DNA from: Blastocladiella emersonii ATCC 22665
Lineage: Eukaryota > Blastocladiomycota > Blastocladiomycetes > Blastocladiales > Blastocladiaceae
NCBI GenBank assembly: GCA_025594325.1
Contig: JANHCV010000001.1
Location: forward strand, 2,666,001-2,730,000
Length of the DNA stretch: 64,000 bases
Direction: 5' to 3'
Below, in pieces: positions 45,246 through 55,497 of the stretch. Position 1 is the first letter of the stretch; the number at the start of each line of letters is the position of its first letter. The notes below the pieces were generated by a model, which saw nothing but the letters and a program-made list of their open reading frames with translations, was not told the origin of the DNA and searched no databases. A program made the translations under genes and the position numbers.

Positions 45246-45901
45246 CTACAAGGTTCGGTAGAGCGTGAACTCGAACTCAGTCCCCGTCGCCTTGTCAGTC
45301 TGCACGCCCGCGGGGACATCGATGCCCGCGACCCGCTCGACCTCGGTGTGGTCCGCGACGCGCTTGAAGCGCGCATCGGCCTCGAGATCTGGAAAGTGGG
45401 TGTCGCACGCCAGATCGTCGCGATGGACGCGCGTGAGGAAGACGTTGGCACACTGCGGGTGGGCGAGCGACTCGCGATAGACCTGGCCGCCGCCGATGAT
45501 GAAGACGTGGGCCACGTCGCTGCGCGCGGACAGCGTCGTGAGTGCCGCGTCAAGAGAAGCTGCGACAAGGACACCCTCCGGCGCATTAGCCCTACCACAT
45601 GCTTCCAGAGTAAGCGGGCAATTCATAGCCGATTCCGACCGCAAACGCACATGCTGCGCGACAGAATGACGTTGATGCGCCCAGGAAGCGGGCGGAACTT
45701 GGTCGGGATCGAGTCCCACGTCTTGCGGCCCATGATAACGGCGTTTACAGATCCCTCGTGAGCACCCTGGCGCAAGCCGTCGGTGGTCAAGCGGCGGAAG
45801 AAGGCCATGTCCTTGGGCAGGCGCCACGGCAGGTCGCCGTTCACGCCGATGCCGCCGTCGCGGGTAGCCGCCACCACAAGCGAAAAACGAGGCAGTTGCA
45901 T
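45246..45901 (-). CDS. Dihydrofolate reductase
   Basis: Reduces dihydrofolate to tetrahydrofolate with NADPH, needed for thymidylate and purine synthesis. Two exons, 45901-45651 and 45591-45246, with a 59-nt intron (GTGCGT donor, GTAG acceptor), give 198 residues, about usual for fungal DHFR. Blocks: [27 protein letters not shown] (active site and substrate loop), [26 protein letters not shown], then [14 protein letters not shown] (NADPH loop) and [15 protein letters not shown], and [11 protein letters not shown] at the end. The intron falls in the SRS loop, and splicing keeps [16 protein letters not shown]. It is transcribed away from the Hsp110 gene. Confidence 0.95.
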
Positions 45902-46589
45902 GGAGTCAGATTGTTGATTCGTGGGGGGTCGCTCAAGGGTTCCGAGAGCGCGCGGTTCCGAGCGGCGGCGATCGGCGCGACCTCGGCTCATGCAATGTGA
46001 GGGCCCTGTCACCTCTATCGGTGTGGCGCAGCGCGTCCTCGGGACACCGAGTCGCCTCCCGGCGAGAGCTCAGCCCCAGAGCATCCAATAGCGAAGTTGA
46101 ACCATCAGCTGAACTCATGGCAGCTGGATCCTGAGGCTCCCCCGGCTCACGAGCCCTGCCCCGCGAACCTCGCCGGCAACGGCGAGCGCAAGGCGGGCTG
46201 TCCACTATGTGGCTGAGCCTGTACAGACGAGATGGCGAGCGATCGGTGGACTGAGCAAACGATCGAGAAGCGACGCGAACAAGAGCGATCTGCGTTCGCC
46301 CAGTAGCAAGGTCACGGGATCCCACATGACCGCGACGCAACTCGCGCGCCTTCTGCATTTTTCGCCGCCCTTCGAGGGGCCGTGGCCCTGCCAGCGGATC
46401 GGGTCATGTGACCGCGCCGTTCCGCAGGTTTCCAACGTTTTCGGGCGCGGCAGGGAGCGTGCGCCCATACAAGGGCGGGGTGGCCCGGGCCGCCGCTGGC
46501 CGAGCCGCCTGCCCGCACGCCTCCCTCCCCTCCTCCTCTTCCCTCGAAGAACTAGTCGGTTCCTGTTGCCCACGCCGATACACCCCACC
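45902..46589. other. Divergent promoter between DHFR and Hsp110
   Basis: About 690 bases holding both promoters. The step-type heat-shock element at 46420-46442 is the only recognised site. Short open frames are not convincing. Confidence 0.5.
46420..46442 (+). promoter_or_regulatory. Step-type heat-shock element upstream of Hsp110
   Basis: Three TTC triplets at 46420, 46430 and 46440, each separated by exactly 7 bases. By established work on yeast Hsf1, this TTC-n7-TTC-n7-TTC arrangement is a step-type heat-shock element. It lies about 150 bases before the Hsp110 ATG, a suitable place for heat induction. Confidence 0.55.
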
Positions 46590-49028
46590 ATGTCCGTCGT
46601 TGGTATTGATTTCGGTAACCTGCAGACGTGCATTGCCGTCGCCCGCAACCGCGGCATCGACATCATCTGCAATGAGGTGTCGAACCGCTTCACCCCGTAC
46701 GCTCTCGCCGCCGCCGTCCGAGCGCCGATCCGGTCCGCCCGCTGACCTTGCTCCACGCACGTCACGTCTAGCTCGCTCGTCGGCTTCGGCCCCAAGTCGC
46801 GCCACCTCGGCGAGGGCGCCGCGACGCTGCACGTGTCGAACCTGAAGAACACGGTCAGCTCGCTCAAGCGCCTGGTCGGCCGCCCCGCGACGGACGCGAC
46901 GCTCGCCAAGGAGCGCGAGTACACGACGGCCAACATGGTCGCGTCGGACCCGTCCGTGTCGCCGTCGGGCGAGATCGGCGTGCAGGTGCAGTACCTCGGC
47001 GAGGAGCGCACCTTCTCGGCGACCCAGTGCGCCGCCATGTACCTCGGCAAGATCAAGCAGATCACCGAGCACGAGCTCAAGGCGCCCGTCTCGGACGTGG
47101 TCGTGTCGGTCCCCGTGTGGTTCTCGCCCGCCCAGCGCCAGGCCATGATCGAGTCGTGCGAGATTGCCGGCCTCAACCCGCTGCGCATCATCAACGACAC
47201 CACCGCCGCGGCCCTCGCCTACGGCATCACCAAGACGGACCTGCCCGAGGAGACCCCGCGCAAGGTCGTCTTCGTCGACGTCGGCCACTCGTCGACCTCG
47301 ATCGCCGCCGTCGCCTTCGTCAAGGGCAAGCTGCAGGTCAAGGCCACCACCGCCGACCCCTTCCTCGGCGGCCGCGACCTCGACCAGCTCCTCGTCAACC
47401 ACTTTGTGGCCGAGTTCAAGGAGAAGTACAAGTTCGACCTCGCCCAGCACCCCAAGCCCCTCTTCCGCCTGCGCGCCGCCATCGACAAGCTCAAGAAGGT
47501 GCTGTCGTCCAACTCGCAGGCCCCGCTCAACATCGAGGCGCTGTTCGAGGACCGCGACGTGTCGTCCATGATCACCCGCGACGAGTTCGAGAAGTACGCC
47601 GAGCCCTTCACCTCGCGCATCGCGCCCATGATCCGCAACGTGCTCGACCAGGCCGGCTGGACCAAGGAGGAGGTGTTCTGCGTCGAGACGGTGGGCGGAA
47701 CCACCCGCGTCCCCGCGATCCGCGAGGCCATCACCAAGTACTTTGAGCGCGACCTGCTCTCGTTCACCATCAACCAGGACGAGGCCGTGGCCCGCGGGTG
47801 CGCCCTCATGTGCGCCATCATCTCGCCCGCGTTCCGCGTGCGCGAGTTTGAGATCAAGGACGTGTCGGCGTACAACGCGACCGTGTCGTGGATGCAGCAC
47901 GCCGAGTCGGGCGCCGGCGACGAGGCCAAGCAGCTCACCGTGTTCGAGAAGGGCGCCGTGGTGCCCGCGACCAAGGTGCTGACCTTCTACCGCAAGCCCG
48001 AGCAGCCGTTCGAGTTCGAGGCCAACCTCGACGCCAAGGCGACGCCGCCCGCGACGCAGGGCGCCACCTTCCTCGGCCGCCACACCATCACCAAGGTGCC
48101 CGTCGGGTCGACCGAGAACCCCGAGGAGCTCACCACGCTCAAGGTGCGCGTGCGCATGAACCCCAACCACATGGTGTCGGTCGAGTCGGCCCACGCCCTG
48201 GTCGAGGACAACACCCCCGAGGAGCCCGCGGCCGAGGGCGACGCGCCCGCCGCGTCCGAGGAGCCGCCCAAGAAGAAGCACAAGAAGGTCGAGGTGACCG
48301 TGGTGTCGTCGGAGCCCGGCCTCGCCAAGTCGGTGGTGCAGGACCTCAAGGAGGTGGAGAACTCGATGGCGTCGTCGGACCGCCTGGTGTTCGACACGGA
48401 GGTGGCCAAGAACGCGCTCGAGGAGTACATCTACGACGCGCGCGACAAGAAGGACTACCAGTGGGCCGAGTTCCTGTCCGAGTCGGACAAGGAGACGCTG
48501 GGCAACCTGCTCAACGCGGCCGAGGACTGGCTGTACTCTGACGAGGGCGAGGACGCGGCCAAGTCCGTGTACCAGGCCAAGCTCGGCGAGCTCAAGGCGA
48601 TCGGGCAGCCGGCGCACGAGCGGTACCGCGAGGCCGAGGAGCGCCCGCGCGCGCAGCAGGCCTTCTTCGACCTGGTCAACAAGTTTCTGGCCATGGCGGA
48701 GAACCCCGAGTTCGCGTGGCTCCCGGCTGCGGACCTCCAGCAGGTCAAGGACAAGCTGACGGCCAAGAAGGAGTGGGCCATGAACCTGGTCAAGAAGCAG
48801 GCGCAGCAGCCCAAGCACGCCGAGCTCCTCATCACGGCGGCGCAGCTGCAGCGCGAGAAGGACGAGGCCGAGCGCATCGCCGTGGTCGTGTTCAACCGCC
48901 CCAAGCCCGCGCCCAAGGTCGAGGAGCCCGCGGCCCCCGCCGAGGGCGAGGCTGCCGCCGCCGCCCCCGAGGCCGAGAAGAAGGCCGAGGAGCCCGCCAA
49001 GGAGGAGGACGCCATGAACGTCGACTAA
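46590..49028 (+). CDS. Hsp110/Sse1-type Hsp70 nucleotide exchange factor
   Basis: Cytosolic Hsp110 chaperone: binds unfolded protein and acts as exchange factor for Hsp70. Exons 46590-46696 and 46772-49028, 75-nt intron, 787 residues. The ATPase domain begins MSVVGIDFGNLQTCIAVARN and, after splicing, NRFTPSLVGFG; DVVVSVPVWFSPAQRQAM, RIINDTTAAALAYGI, VFVDVGHSSTSIA, FLGGRDLD and TVGGTTRVPAIREAI follow. The N-terminal GIDFGNLQT, lacking the Hsp70 GIDLGTT, is typical of Hsp110. The substrate-binding part has an acidic loop, a KKKHKK cluster and a long helical C-terminus ending AMNVD, not EEVD. A heat-shock element lies upstream. Confidence 0.95.
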
Positions 49029-49125
49029 GCCAGCTCGCCGCTAATCCCACTTGTACCCCTGAGACCCTTTTCTTAGCTCAATGAACACAGTTTGTTTTTG
49101 TTTTGCTCATCATCGATCGGCTCGG

Positions 49126-49821
49126 CTAGCGGTCCACGTCCATGGACGCCGAGTCCTCGTCGTCCTCGTCCTGGTCGCCGTCGTCGGCCTGAGTCGCGTC
49201 GTCGTCGACGGCGAGATCGGATCGTGGTGGTGGTGGCGGGAGCAGCGAGAGCCGTGCGTCCAGGTCCATGCGGTCGTCGGCTCTGCTGAAGCCTACGGCG
49301 GGCGTCGAGGGGACGGTCGCATCGGGGTCCGCGTCCGTGTCGTCCGAGTCGTTGCCGTCCATGGCCGTCGAGCCCTGCTGCGTGAAGCTCTCGTCCGCAT
49401 CCTCTTCATCGTCGTCGTCGTCGGCCTCGCCGTCCAGATCTCCATCTTCATCGTCGTCGTCCTCGTCCGAGCCAGCGGCGAGCTCGGGGCGCACGTCGAC
49501 CAGGACGCCGAGGATCGCACTACCTTACGGCGCGAGTCAGGTCCAGCAGGGCCGCGGCGGCGACCGCAAGGCAACGCACCGAATGTCCATCTGCAGCTCG
49601 CGCAGCTCGGCCTCGGCGCCGGCAATGTCGGTGTCGAGCTCGACGTGCTTCTCCTGGGCGCGCGAGTATTGAGCCTGCAGGCCGGCGTAGGCGGCGCGCA
49701 GGTACGGGCGGTCGGGGACGAGCCCGCTGGCCGCCGACGCCGCGTCGAACGCGACCGCACTCGCTGCTGGTGGCGCCGGCGCAGAGACAGAGACGGGGGA
49801 TGAAGGCGCGGTCGAGTCCAT
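49126..49821 (-). CDS. Unknown acidic coiled-coil protein
   Basis: Not recognised. Exons 49821-49580 and 49519-49126, 60-nt intron with a CTGAC branch, 211 residues. Residues 38-95 form a helix (LQAQYSRAQEKHVELD, AEAELRELQMDIRAILGVL) split by the intron, followed by an Asp/Glu-rich stretch (SDEDDDDEDGDLDGEADDDD) and a Pro-rich tail ending MDVDR. A small helical bundle subunit of a larger complex (for example Mediator, DASH or kinetochore type) is possible but not supported. The start has modest context. Confidence 0.6.
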
Positions 49822-50295
49822 GAGCTACGTGGTGCGGTCGGCGCGGTGCGCGTTGGGCGGGCGCGTTGAAAGCGAGGGGAGGGAGAGGAGAGGAGCGGCG
49901 GCAGCCAGGGCGGCGGCAACGCGCGACGGCGGCGGCGGCGCCCGGCTCTCTCCACCTCCTCCTCCTCCCCCCCTCTCGCGATTGATTCATCAATAGGGCA
50001 CCACAGCGTGCCAAGCGACGAAGCTTCTCTCTACGCAACGCGACCAACCCATCGAGCCCGGCGCTCCTCCACCACCGCGGTCCCCGTTCTCGCACCGCCA
50101 CCAACCTCCACCTCGACGGCGAGGGCTCCAGCAGCCCGCCCCTGCCCTTGCCGCCATCTTGCGGGCCCCTGTCCCCCGCCCGCCCATCAGCATCCGTGTG
50201 CTGCGGCACGCCGCGCCGCCGTCTCCCACGCCCACGGCCGCCACCATCGCCGCGGCCATCGCGCGACCAGCATCTGGTGCTCGCGATCATCAAGC
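49822..50295. other. Divergent promoter and leader before the CaMKK-like kinase
   Basis: About 470 bases shared by two divergent genes, C-rich toward the kinase. No other feature seen. Confidence 0.4.
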
Positions 50296-50375
50296 GTGAG
50301 TCTCCGGTGCGCCCGCCTGCTTCGCGGCTGCCTGCCTCCGTTTGCGCGACTGACACCCGGCAGTCTTCCCTCTAG
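50296..50375 (+). other. Putative 5' UTR intron of the CaMKK-like kinase
   Basis: GTGAGT donor at 50296, CTGAC branch near 50350 and TCTAG acceptor at 50375, nine bases before the ATG at 50384. The upstream bases have no in-frame ATG, so it would lie in the leader. Confidence 0.5.
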
Positions 50376-50383
50376 CCACCTCC

Positions 50384-53275
50384 ATGGCGACTCTGTCCGT
50401 CTCCTCGGCGGCCACCGCAGCAAACGGCCGCCCCGCCTTCTCGTCCACGGGCCTGCTCCCGGAGCCGCCCGCAAGCATGGCGTCGCTGCGCAGCAGCACC
50501 GGCAGCGGTGGCGGCTCGACGCCCGCGCTGTCGCCCGCGGCCGCGCCGGGGTCCTCGCGCGCGACGCCCGGCAGCAGCGCGACGAGTCTCGGGACCGGCA
50601 GCGGCGCGAGCCTGACGTCGACGCCGTCCGCGTCGCTGCTGCCGACCGACCGCCTCGACAGCTACCCGAGCCGGTCCGGGTCGCCCGCACCCGGGAACGG
50701 GAGTGTCGGCGCGGACTCGGGCGTCGGGTCGACGTCGTCGGGCACCCGCACGCCGTCGTTCCCGCACAAGCGGCGGCTGTCGGCGACCAAGGACACGTTT
50801 GCGCCCGTGCGCGAGTCCAAGGTCATCGACATGGCCGAGAGCGACAGCGGCACCACCCGCATCAACCAGTACGTCTTCACCAAGTTCCTCGGCAAGGGCG
50901 CCTACGGCACCGTGTACCAGGCCACCGACGAGCGTACCGGCAAGGAGGTGTCCATCAAGGAGCTGTCCAAGTCCAAGATCCGCAAGGCCCAGTGGGCCAT
51001 CAACTCGCGCAACCGCATGGCCGCCATGCGCGCCGGCATGCGCGGCGGGATGCGCGGTGGGATGCGGGGCGGCATGCGCGGCGGCGGGTCCAGCGGCGGC
51101 TCGAGTGGTAGTGGCGGGAGCCGCGGGTCGTCGCAGGACGCCGTCAAGTCGGACGAGGACATTATCCAGCGCGAGGTGGCCATCCTCAAGAAGCTGCAGC
51201 ACCCGCACTGCGTCAAGCTCATCGAGTTCCTCGACGTCGAGGACGGCGACCAGGTGTACATGGTCTTCGAGCTGTGCCAGGGCGGCGCCATCATGGCCCT
51301 CGACGACCACGGCCGCTCCGTGCACGAGCCCTTCTCGGCCGACCGCGCCCGCGACTACTTCCAGCAGATGGTCCTCGGGTTCGAGTACCTGCACGCCCAC
51401 CACATCATCCACCGCGACATCAAGCCCGACAACCTGCTGCTCTCGGCCGACAACGAGCTCAAGATCGTCGATTTCGGCGTGTCCGAGATGTTCGAGTCGC
51501 ACGACTCGGTCTCGCAGACGGCCGGCTCGCCCGCCTTCCTCGCCCCGGAGCTGTGCTGCATGAGCTCGGCCGTCACGGCGGGCAGCGACGGCGCCCCGCC
51601 GTCCAAGCTGTCGGGCCGCGCCACCGACGTGTGGTCCATGGGCGTGACGCTGTACTGCATGGTGTTCGGCCAGCTGCCCTTCAACGGGCCGAGCGTCGTC
51701 GACCTGTACAACGCCATCTGCAACGAGCCGCCCAACTGGACGCTGCCCGCAACCGCCGGCAAGGGTCTGTCTGCGCCCGGCGGGCCCGCGACCGCGCTCG
51801 ACCCGGACCTGCACGACCTCCTGTCGCGCATGCTCGACAAGAACCCGGCGACACGCATCACGCTCGACGAGGTCCGCAGCCACGCGTGGGTCACGGACCA
51901 CGACGACTTTATCCTGCCGACCAAGGCCGAGAACGTGGCCGTCGTCATCACGGCCGACCAGCTCACGCCCGCCGACCTCGCCTCCGCCATCGTCAAGGTC
52001 AACCCGACCTGGGCCGTCATCCGGTTCGTCTCCAACCTCAAGCGCCGCGCCTCGCAGTCGTCCGCGTCGCAGGCCTCGTCGCGCCGATCGTCCATGGTCT
52101 CGGATTCGGGCGCCGGCCTCGCCGGGAGCGGGATCAGCATGGCGGCGGCAGCTGCCGCCGCAGTCCGCGCCGTCGCCGCGCGCCAGGCCGCGGCCGCAGC
52201 CGCCGGCGGCAGCGTCGGGTCCGCGACCTCGATCGACTCGTCCGCGACAACCTCGACGCCGGACCTGACCCCGCCGGCCGAGGAAAAGGCCAGCGACGAC
52301 TCGCTCATCGGCGACTCGCAGGCCCAGGTCCTGATCGTGCCACCCATCGCGTCCAAGCTCCCCGACCCCGCCGAGCTGCAGACCCCCTACCCGCCCGACC
52401 AGCCGTACCTCGGCACCGCGTCCGTCCAGGTCATGTCGCCGCAACAGGTCGCCATGCCGTCCCCGCCCCTCGCTGCGTCTGCGCCGCCGCTCACGCTCCC
52501 GCCCGCGGCTGTGCAGGAAACGCCGGCGGCACCGGCACCGCACGCGCGGGTCATGTTCGACTCCCCGCCGTCGTCGCCGGTCCTGGTCGCGGCGGCTGCG
52601 CCGGGGACTGGGCTCGTCGCCTCGCCCGAACGCGTGGTCACCGCCTCGCCGACGGCGGGACCCGAGCGCGTCATGTTTGACTCGCCGCCGTCCTCGCCGC
52701 AGCAGCGCGTCATGGTTGAGTCGCCCTCGTCCTCGCCACAGCGGGCCGTGGTCGAGTCCCCCTCGTCCTCGCCGCCCTCCTCGCCCGTGCGCGATGTCGC
52801 TGCGGCGCTGAGTTTGAGCCCACCACCGCCCGCCGCGCGCCCCGTCTCACCCGCCGCCGTCACTCGCCCCGCGGGCTCCGCGCCCGTCCTCGCCGCGACG
52901 CGGACCGGCGTCGCCGCGAGCCTGACGTCCGTCGACGGCGACCACGCGTGGCAGTCGCAGCCGCAGCTTTCGGGCACGGCCACCACGCCGGCCGCTGTTC
53001 CCGTCCCCGCGCCGTCCGCGTCCGTCCCGACCCCCGCCCCGGTGGCGGCGCGGCACTCGGTCCCGCGCCTGACCCCGCCGACCTCGTCGTCGCTTGCGCC
53101 GTCGCCTGCCGCGTCGTCGGCGTCCGTCGCGCTCCCGCCTCCGCCGCCGCCCAAACAGCACCACGGGTTCTTTGCTAAGCTGTCGGCCAAGCTGTCGGGC
53201 AAGTTGCTCGGGAAGCCGCTCCCGCCGTTGCCCAAGACGGGGGGCGGGGGTGGGAGTAGTAGCGGGAAGAAATAG
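50384..53275 (+). CDS. CaMKK/SNF1-activating-type serine/threonine protein kinase
   Basis: Probable upstream activator of AMPK/SNF1 or CaMK-type kinases. Single coding exon, 963 residues. Residues 1-155 are Ser/Gly-rich. The kinase domain (about 162-503) reads FLGKGAYGTVYQ, VSIKEL (ATP Lys), REVAILKKLQHPHCVKLIEFL, YMVFELCQGG, HRDIKPDNLLL, IVDFGVSEMF, TAGSPAFLAPEL, DVWSMGVTLYCMVFGQLPF and MLDKNPATRITLDEVRSHAWV. Between the ATP-binding lysine and the alphaC Glu an insert of about 45 residues contains MRGG repeats. CaMKKs carry an Arg-Pro-rich insert at this spot, so I favour that family. The C-terminal 450 residues hold many SP sites, including repeated FDSPPSSP units, and a basic end. Tos3/Sak1/Ssp1 and LKB1-like kinases are alternatives. 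Confidence 0.87.
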   Translation: MATLSVSSAATAANGRPAFSSTGLLPEPPASMASLRSSTGSGGGSTPALSPAAAPGSSRATPGSSATSLGTGSGASLTSTPSASLLPTDRLDSYPSRSGSPAPGNGSVGADSGVGSTSSGTRTPSFPHKRRLSATKDTFAPVRESKVIDMAESDSGTTRINQYVFTKFLGKGAYGTVYQATDERTGKEVSIKELSKSKIRKAQWAINSRNRMAAMRAGMRGGMRGGMRGGMRGGGSSGGSSGSGGSRGSSQDAVKSDEDIIQREVAILKKLQHPHCVKLIEFLDVEDGDQVYMVFELCQGGAIMALDDHGRSVHEPFSADRARDYFQQMVLGFEYLHAHHIIHRDIKPDNLLLSADNELKIVDFGVSEMFESHDSVSQTAGSPAFLAPELCCMSSAVTAGSDGAPPSKLSGRATDVWSMGVTLYCMVFGQLPFNGPSVVDLYNAICNEPPNWTLPATAGKGLSAPGGPATALDPDLHDLLSRMLDKNPATRITLDEVRSHAWVTDHDDFILPTKAENVAVVITADQLTPADLASAIVKVNPTWAVIRFVSNLKRRASQSSASQASSRRSSMVSDSGAGLAGSGISMAAAAAAAVRAVAARQAAAAAAGGSVGSATSIDSSATTSTPDLTPPAEEKASDDSLIGDSQAQVLIVPPIASKLPDPAELQTPYPPDQPYLGTASVQVMSPQQVAMPSPPLAASAPPLTLPPAAVQETPAAPAPHARVMFDSPPSSPVLVAAAAPGTGLVASPERVVTASPTAGPERVMFDSPPSSPQQRVMVESPSSSPQRAVVESPSSSPPSSPVRDVAAALSLSPPPPAARPVSPAAVTRPAGSAPVLAATRTGVAASLTSVDGDHAWQSQPQLSGTATTPAAVPVPAPSASVPTPAPVAARHSVPRLTPPTSSSLAPSPAASSASVALPPPPPPKQHHGFFAKLSAKLSGKLLGKPLPPLPKTGGGGGSSSGKK
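51038..51085 (+). repeat. Four tandem 12-bp units encoding MRGG
   Basis: Four near-identical copies of a 12-base unit (ATGCGCGGCGGG type) lie in frame inside the kinase domain, forming the basic/Gly-rich insert. Confidence 0.85.
52541..52796 (+). repeat. SP-motif repeats in the kinase C-terminus
   Basis: Imperfect direct repeats encode two VMFDSPPSSP units, then VMVESPSSSPQ and VVESPSSSPP. The DNA units are about 33-60 bases apart. Boundaries are approximate. Confidence 0.7.
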
Positions 53276-53541
53276 GGCGTGGGCGGTCGCACAGAGTATT
53301 TTATAGTCCCTTCTGTATAATAGAGCCTGCCTTCGTGCTGGCCTTCGTGTAACTCCTCCCGTGTCTTGCGAAGTTCGCCGCGGCCCGCGTCGCGGCCACC
53401 AAGAGAACGACCACGGCCGCCCTGGCGCCGACCTTCGAAGCCGCTCCTCTCACGTCGGCCATGGCCACGGTCACCACCAAGAATGAAGAAAACCGATCTC
53501 GATCCGAATAAATTAACCATGCTCACCACTCTCCTCCCGTG

Positions 53542-55497
53542 CTAGATCCGGTCGCACGTGTACGTCCCGCCGAAACACCGCTCGCAGATGACGTGCCCAT
53601 CGTCGACCACGTTCTCGGCGGGGACGAACCAGCACGCCGTGCACCGGACGCCGTGGCGGCGGAACAGGTCGGCGCACACCTCGCACAGCGACGTCGCGCT
53701 CGTACTCCCGCCGGCACTGTGCGCGCGCGGGGATGTTGGCGCGGACCTGGACGATGCGCCGGCGCCGCCGGGCGTCGATGCGCGGGACGACCGCCCGCCG
53801 CCGCCATGTGCCCCGTCGTGCATGCCCGCGGCGACGACGGCCGCGCTGGCGGCAGCGCTCGCGACGGCAGCGGCGCGGCGGCGCGTCGACGAGCGCGCCG
53901 TGGACGTGGTGGCCGGCGGGCGGACGGCCGACAGGAACGGGTTCTGGCACGAGTCGCACGTCGCGGTCCACATGGGCTTGCTGGTGGTGGTGTCGTCGCT
54001 GGCAGTCGGCGGGCTGGCGAGGGCGAGGGCGGCGACTGCGCTGGACGATGCGGGCGACCGGCGCGGGGACGTCGGCGCCGAGGCGGCGGGCGTCGGGTGC
54101 GCGTATTTCCGACGCTTCTTGGCGCGCTTCGCGGCGGCGGCGGCGGCCTTGGCGTCGTCGGCGTTGGGCGAAAAGTAGGCCGAAGCGGCAGTGGCGGTGG
54201 TCGACGCGGCGGATGCGGCGGGCCAGAAGCCGTCGGGGCTGCTGGGGCCCGACTCGTTGGCGTCAGCGGCGTCCTCGTCCTCGGCAACCTCGTCGACGGA
54301 CGAGAGCGACGACGCGGCCGAGAGCGCCGACGAGGCCGAGGTCGGGCGCGCGGCAGCGACGCCGTGGCCCGCCGGCGGCGGGGCGGGCATGGTACCGACG
54401 GACCCGGGTGCGCCGAGGGCCGGGGTAATGGTGGCGCCGCCCTGCGGGGTGAGCGGGGGCGTGGCGAGGAGGGACAGCGGGGAGGCGGCCTTGGCAAGGG
54501 CGACGACGAGGGCCGAGGGCGCAGCGGCTGACGCGGAAGTCGGGGGCGGGGTGACCTGGGCCGGGGCGGGCACGGGCTCGATGGTCTCGGACAGGCGACG
54601 CGTCAGGGTGACGGGGGCCGTCGCATCAGCGGCGGAGGAGAAGCACGGGTCGGCGATCATGAGCTCGGCAGCGGTCGGCTTGGGCAGGCGGATGCGGCGG
54701 AGGACCGGGTTGGCGGCGATGCGCTCCGACTCGGGCGAGATGGCCATCACGTCCTCCTGGTCGCTCGCGTCCTCGTCCTCGTCGTCCTCGTCCTCATCGT
54801 CGTCGCTCGAGTCGGCCTTGCGCTTCTTCTCGGCAACCGCGGTCTCTGCCGCCGCATTGACGGCGCCGGCGCCGGCGGGCCGCTTGAGCTGCTGCTGGTA
54901 CAGCTTCCGGTGCTCGAGAGCCTTGGACAGGACCCAGTGGCGGGCGATCGATACGAGGAGCTCGCGGCCGGCCTCGGATCCAGCGGAGCCCTGCGCAGCA
55001 GCTGCAGCAGCGGCGGCAGCAATCGCCGTGGACGTGGATGTCGCCGAGGGCGGGCGGCCGCGGCGCCGTGGGACTTTGGGCGCCGCGGCGGTAGCGGCGG
55101 CGGGCGCGCTGTTCTCTTCATCTCCACCTTCAGCAGCAGGGGGTTCCGCGTCGCTCGCGGGGGCGGCAGCGGCCGGGGTCCCCGTCGCGTTGGGCGCGTC
55201 GTCGTCATCATCATCGTCGTTATCAGCCTCGTTCCCGCCGCTCGCGCAGCCAGCGGTCCGCGCCGATGCAGACGCCGCGGCGGCGCCGGGCGGGAGCCAC
55301 GGGTCGAGGGTGAAGGTGAGTCCGGGCGACGCGGCGACGGCCGACGCGGACCGCGGGTGGCGGGTCTTGCGCGCGCGGCGCGGCGGTGGTGCGGATGGCG
55401 CGGGTTTGGAGGAGACGGCAGCGGCGACGCCGAGGGCAGGGCCGGGCACCTGGCCGGCGGCGTAGCTGAGCGTCGATGGCATGGGGGTCGAGTACAT
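53542..55497 (-). CDS. AT-hook and Cys-rich putative nuclear protein of unknown function
   Basis: Not recognised. Single exon, 651 residues from the ATG at 55497; the open frame extends upstream only with a GTG, so I do not use it. Residues about 140-150 read PRRRGRPPSA, an AT-hook-like RGRP core flanked by basic residues. Helical ARHWVLSKALEHRKLYQQQL follows. The middle is Ala/Ser/Pro low complexity with acid runs (DSSDDDEDEDDEDED). The C-terminal 140 residues have paired cysteines: CDSCQNPF, then after a Ser/Ala linker LCEVCADLFRRHGVRCTACWF, ENVVDDGHVICERCFGGTYTC. The CxxC pairs are spaced like zinc-ribbon or GATA/LIM-type modules. A chromatin or transcription role is a guess. It converges with the kinase gene. 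Confidence 0.6.
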   Translation of the reverse strand: MYSTPMPSTLSYAAGQVPGPALGVAAAVSSKPAPSAPPPRRARKTRHPRSASAVAASPGLTFTLDPWLPPGAAAASASARTAGCASGGNEADNDDDDDDDAPNATGTPAAAAPASDAEPPAAEGGDEENSAPAAATAAAPKVPRRRGRPPSATSTSTAIAAAAAAAAAQGSAGSEAGRELLVSIARHWVLSKALEHRKLYQQQLKRPAGAGAVNAAAETAVAEKKRKADSSDDDEDEDDEDEDASDQEDVMAISPESERIAANPVLRRIRLPKPTAAELMIADPCFSSAADATAPVTLTRRLSETIEPVPAPAQVTPPPTSASAAAPSALVVALAKAASPLSLLATPPLTPQGGATITPALGAPGSVGTMPAPPPAGHGVAAARPTSASSALSAASSLSSVDEVAEDEDAADANESGPSSPDGFWPAASAASTTATAASAYFSPNADDAKAAAAAAKRAKKRRKYAHPTPAASAPTSPRRSPASSSAVAALALASPPTASDDTTTSKPMWTATCDSCQNPFLSAVRPPATTSTARSSTRRRAAAVASAAASAAVVAAGMHDGAHGGGGRSSRASTPGGAGASSRSAPTSPRAHSAGGSTSATSLCEVCADLFRRHGVRCTACWFVPAENVVDDGHVICERCFGGTYTCDRI

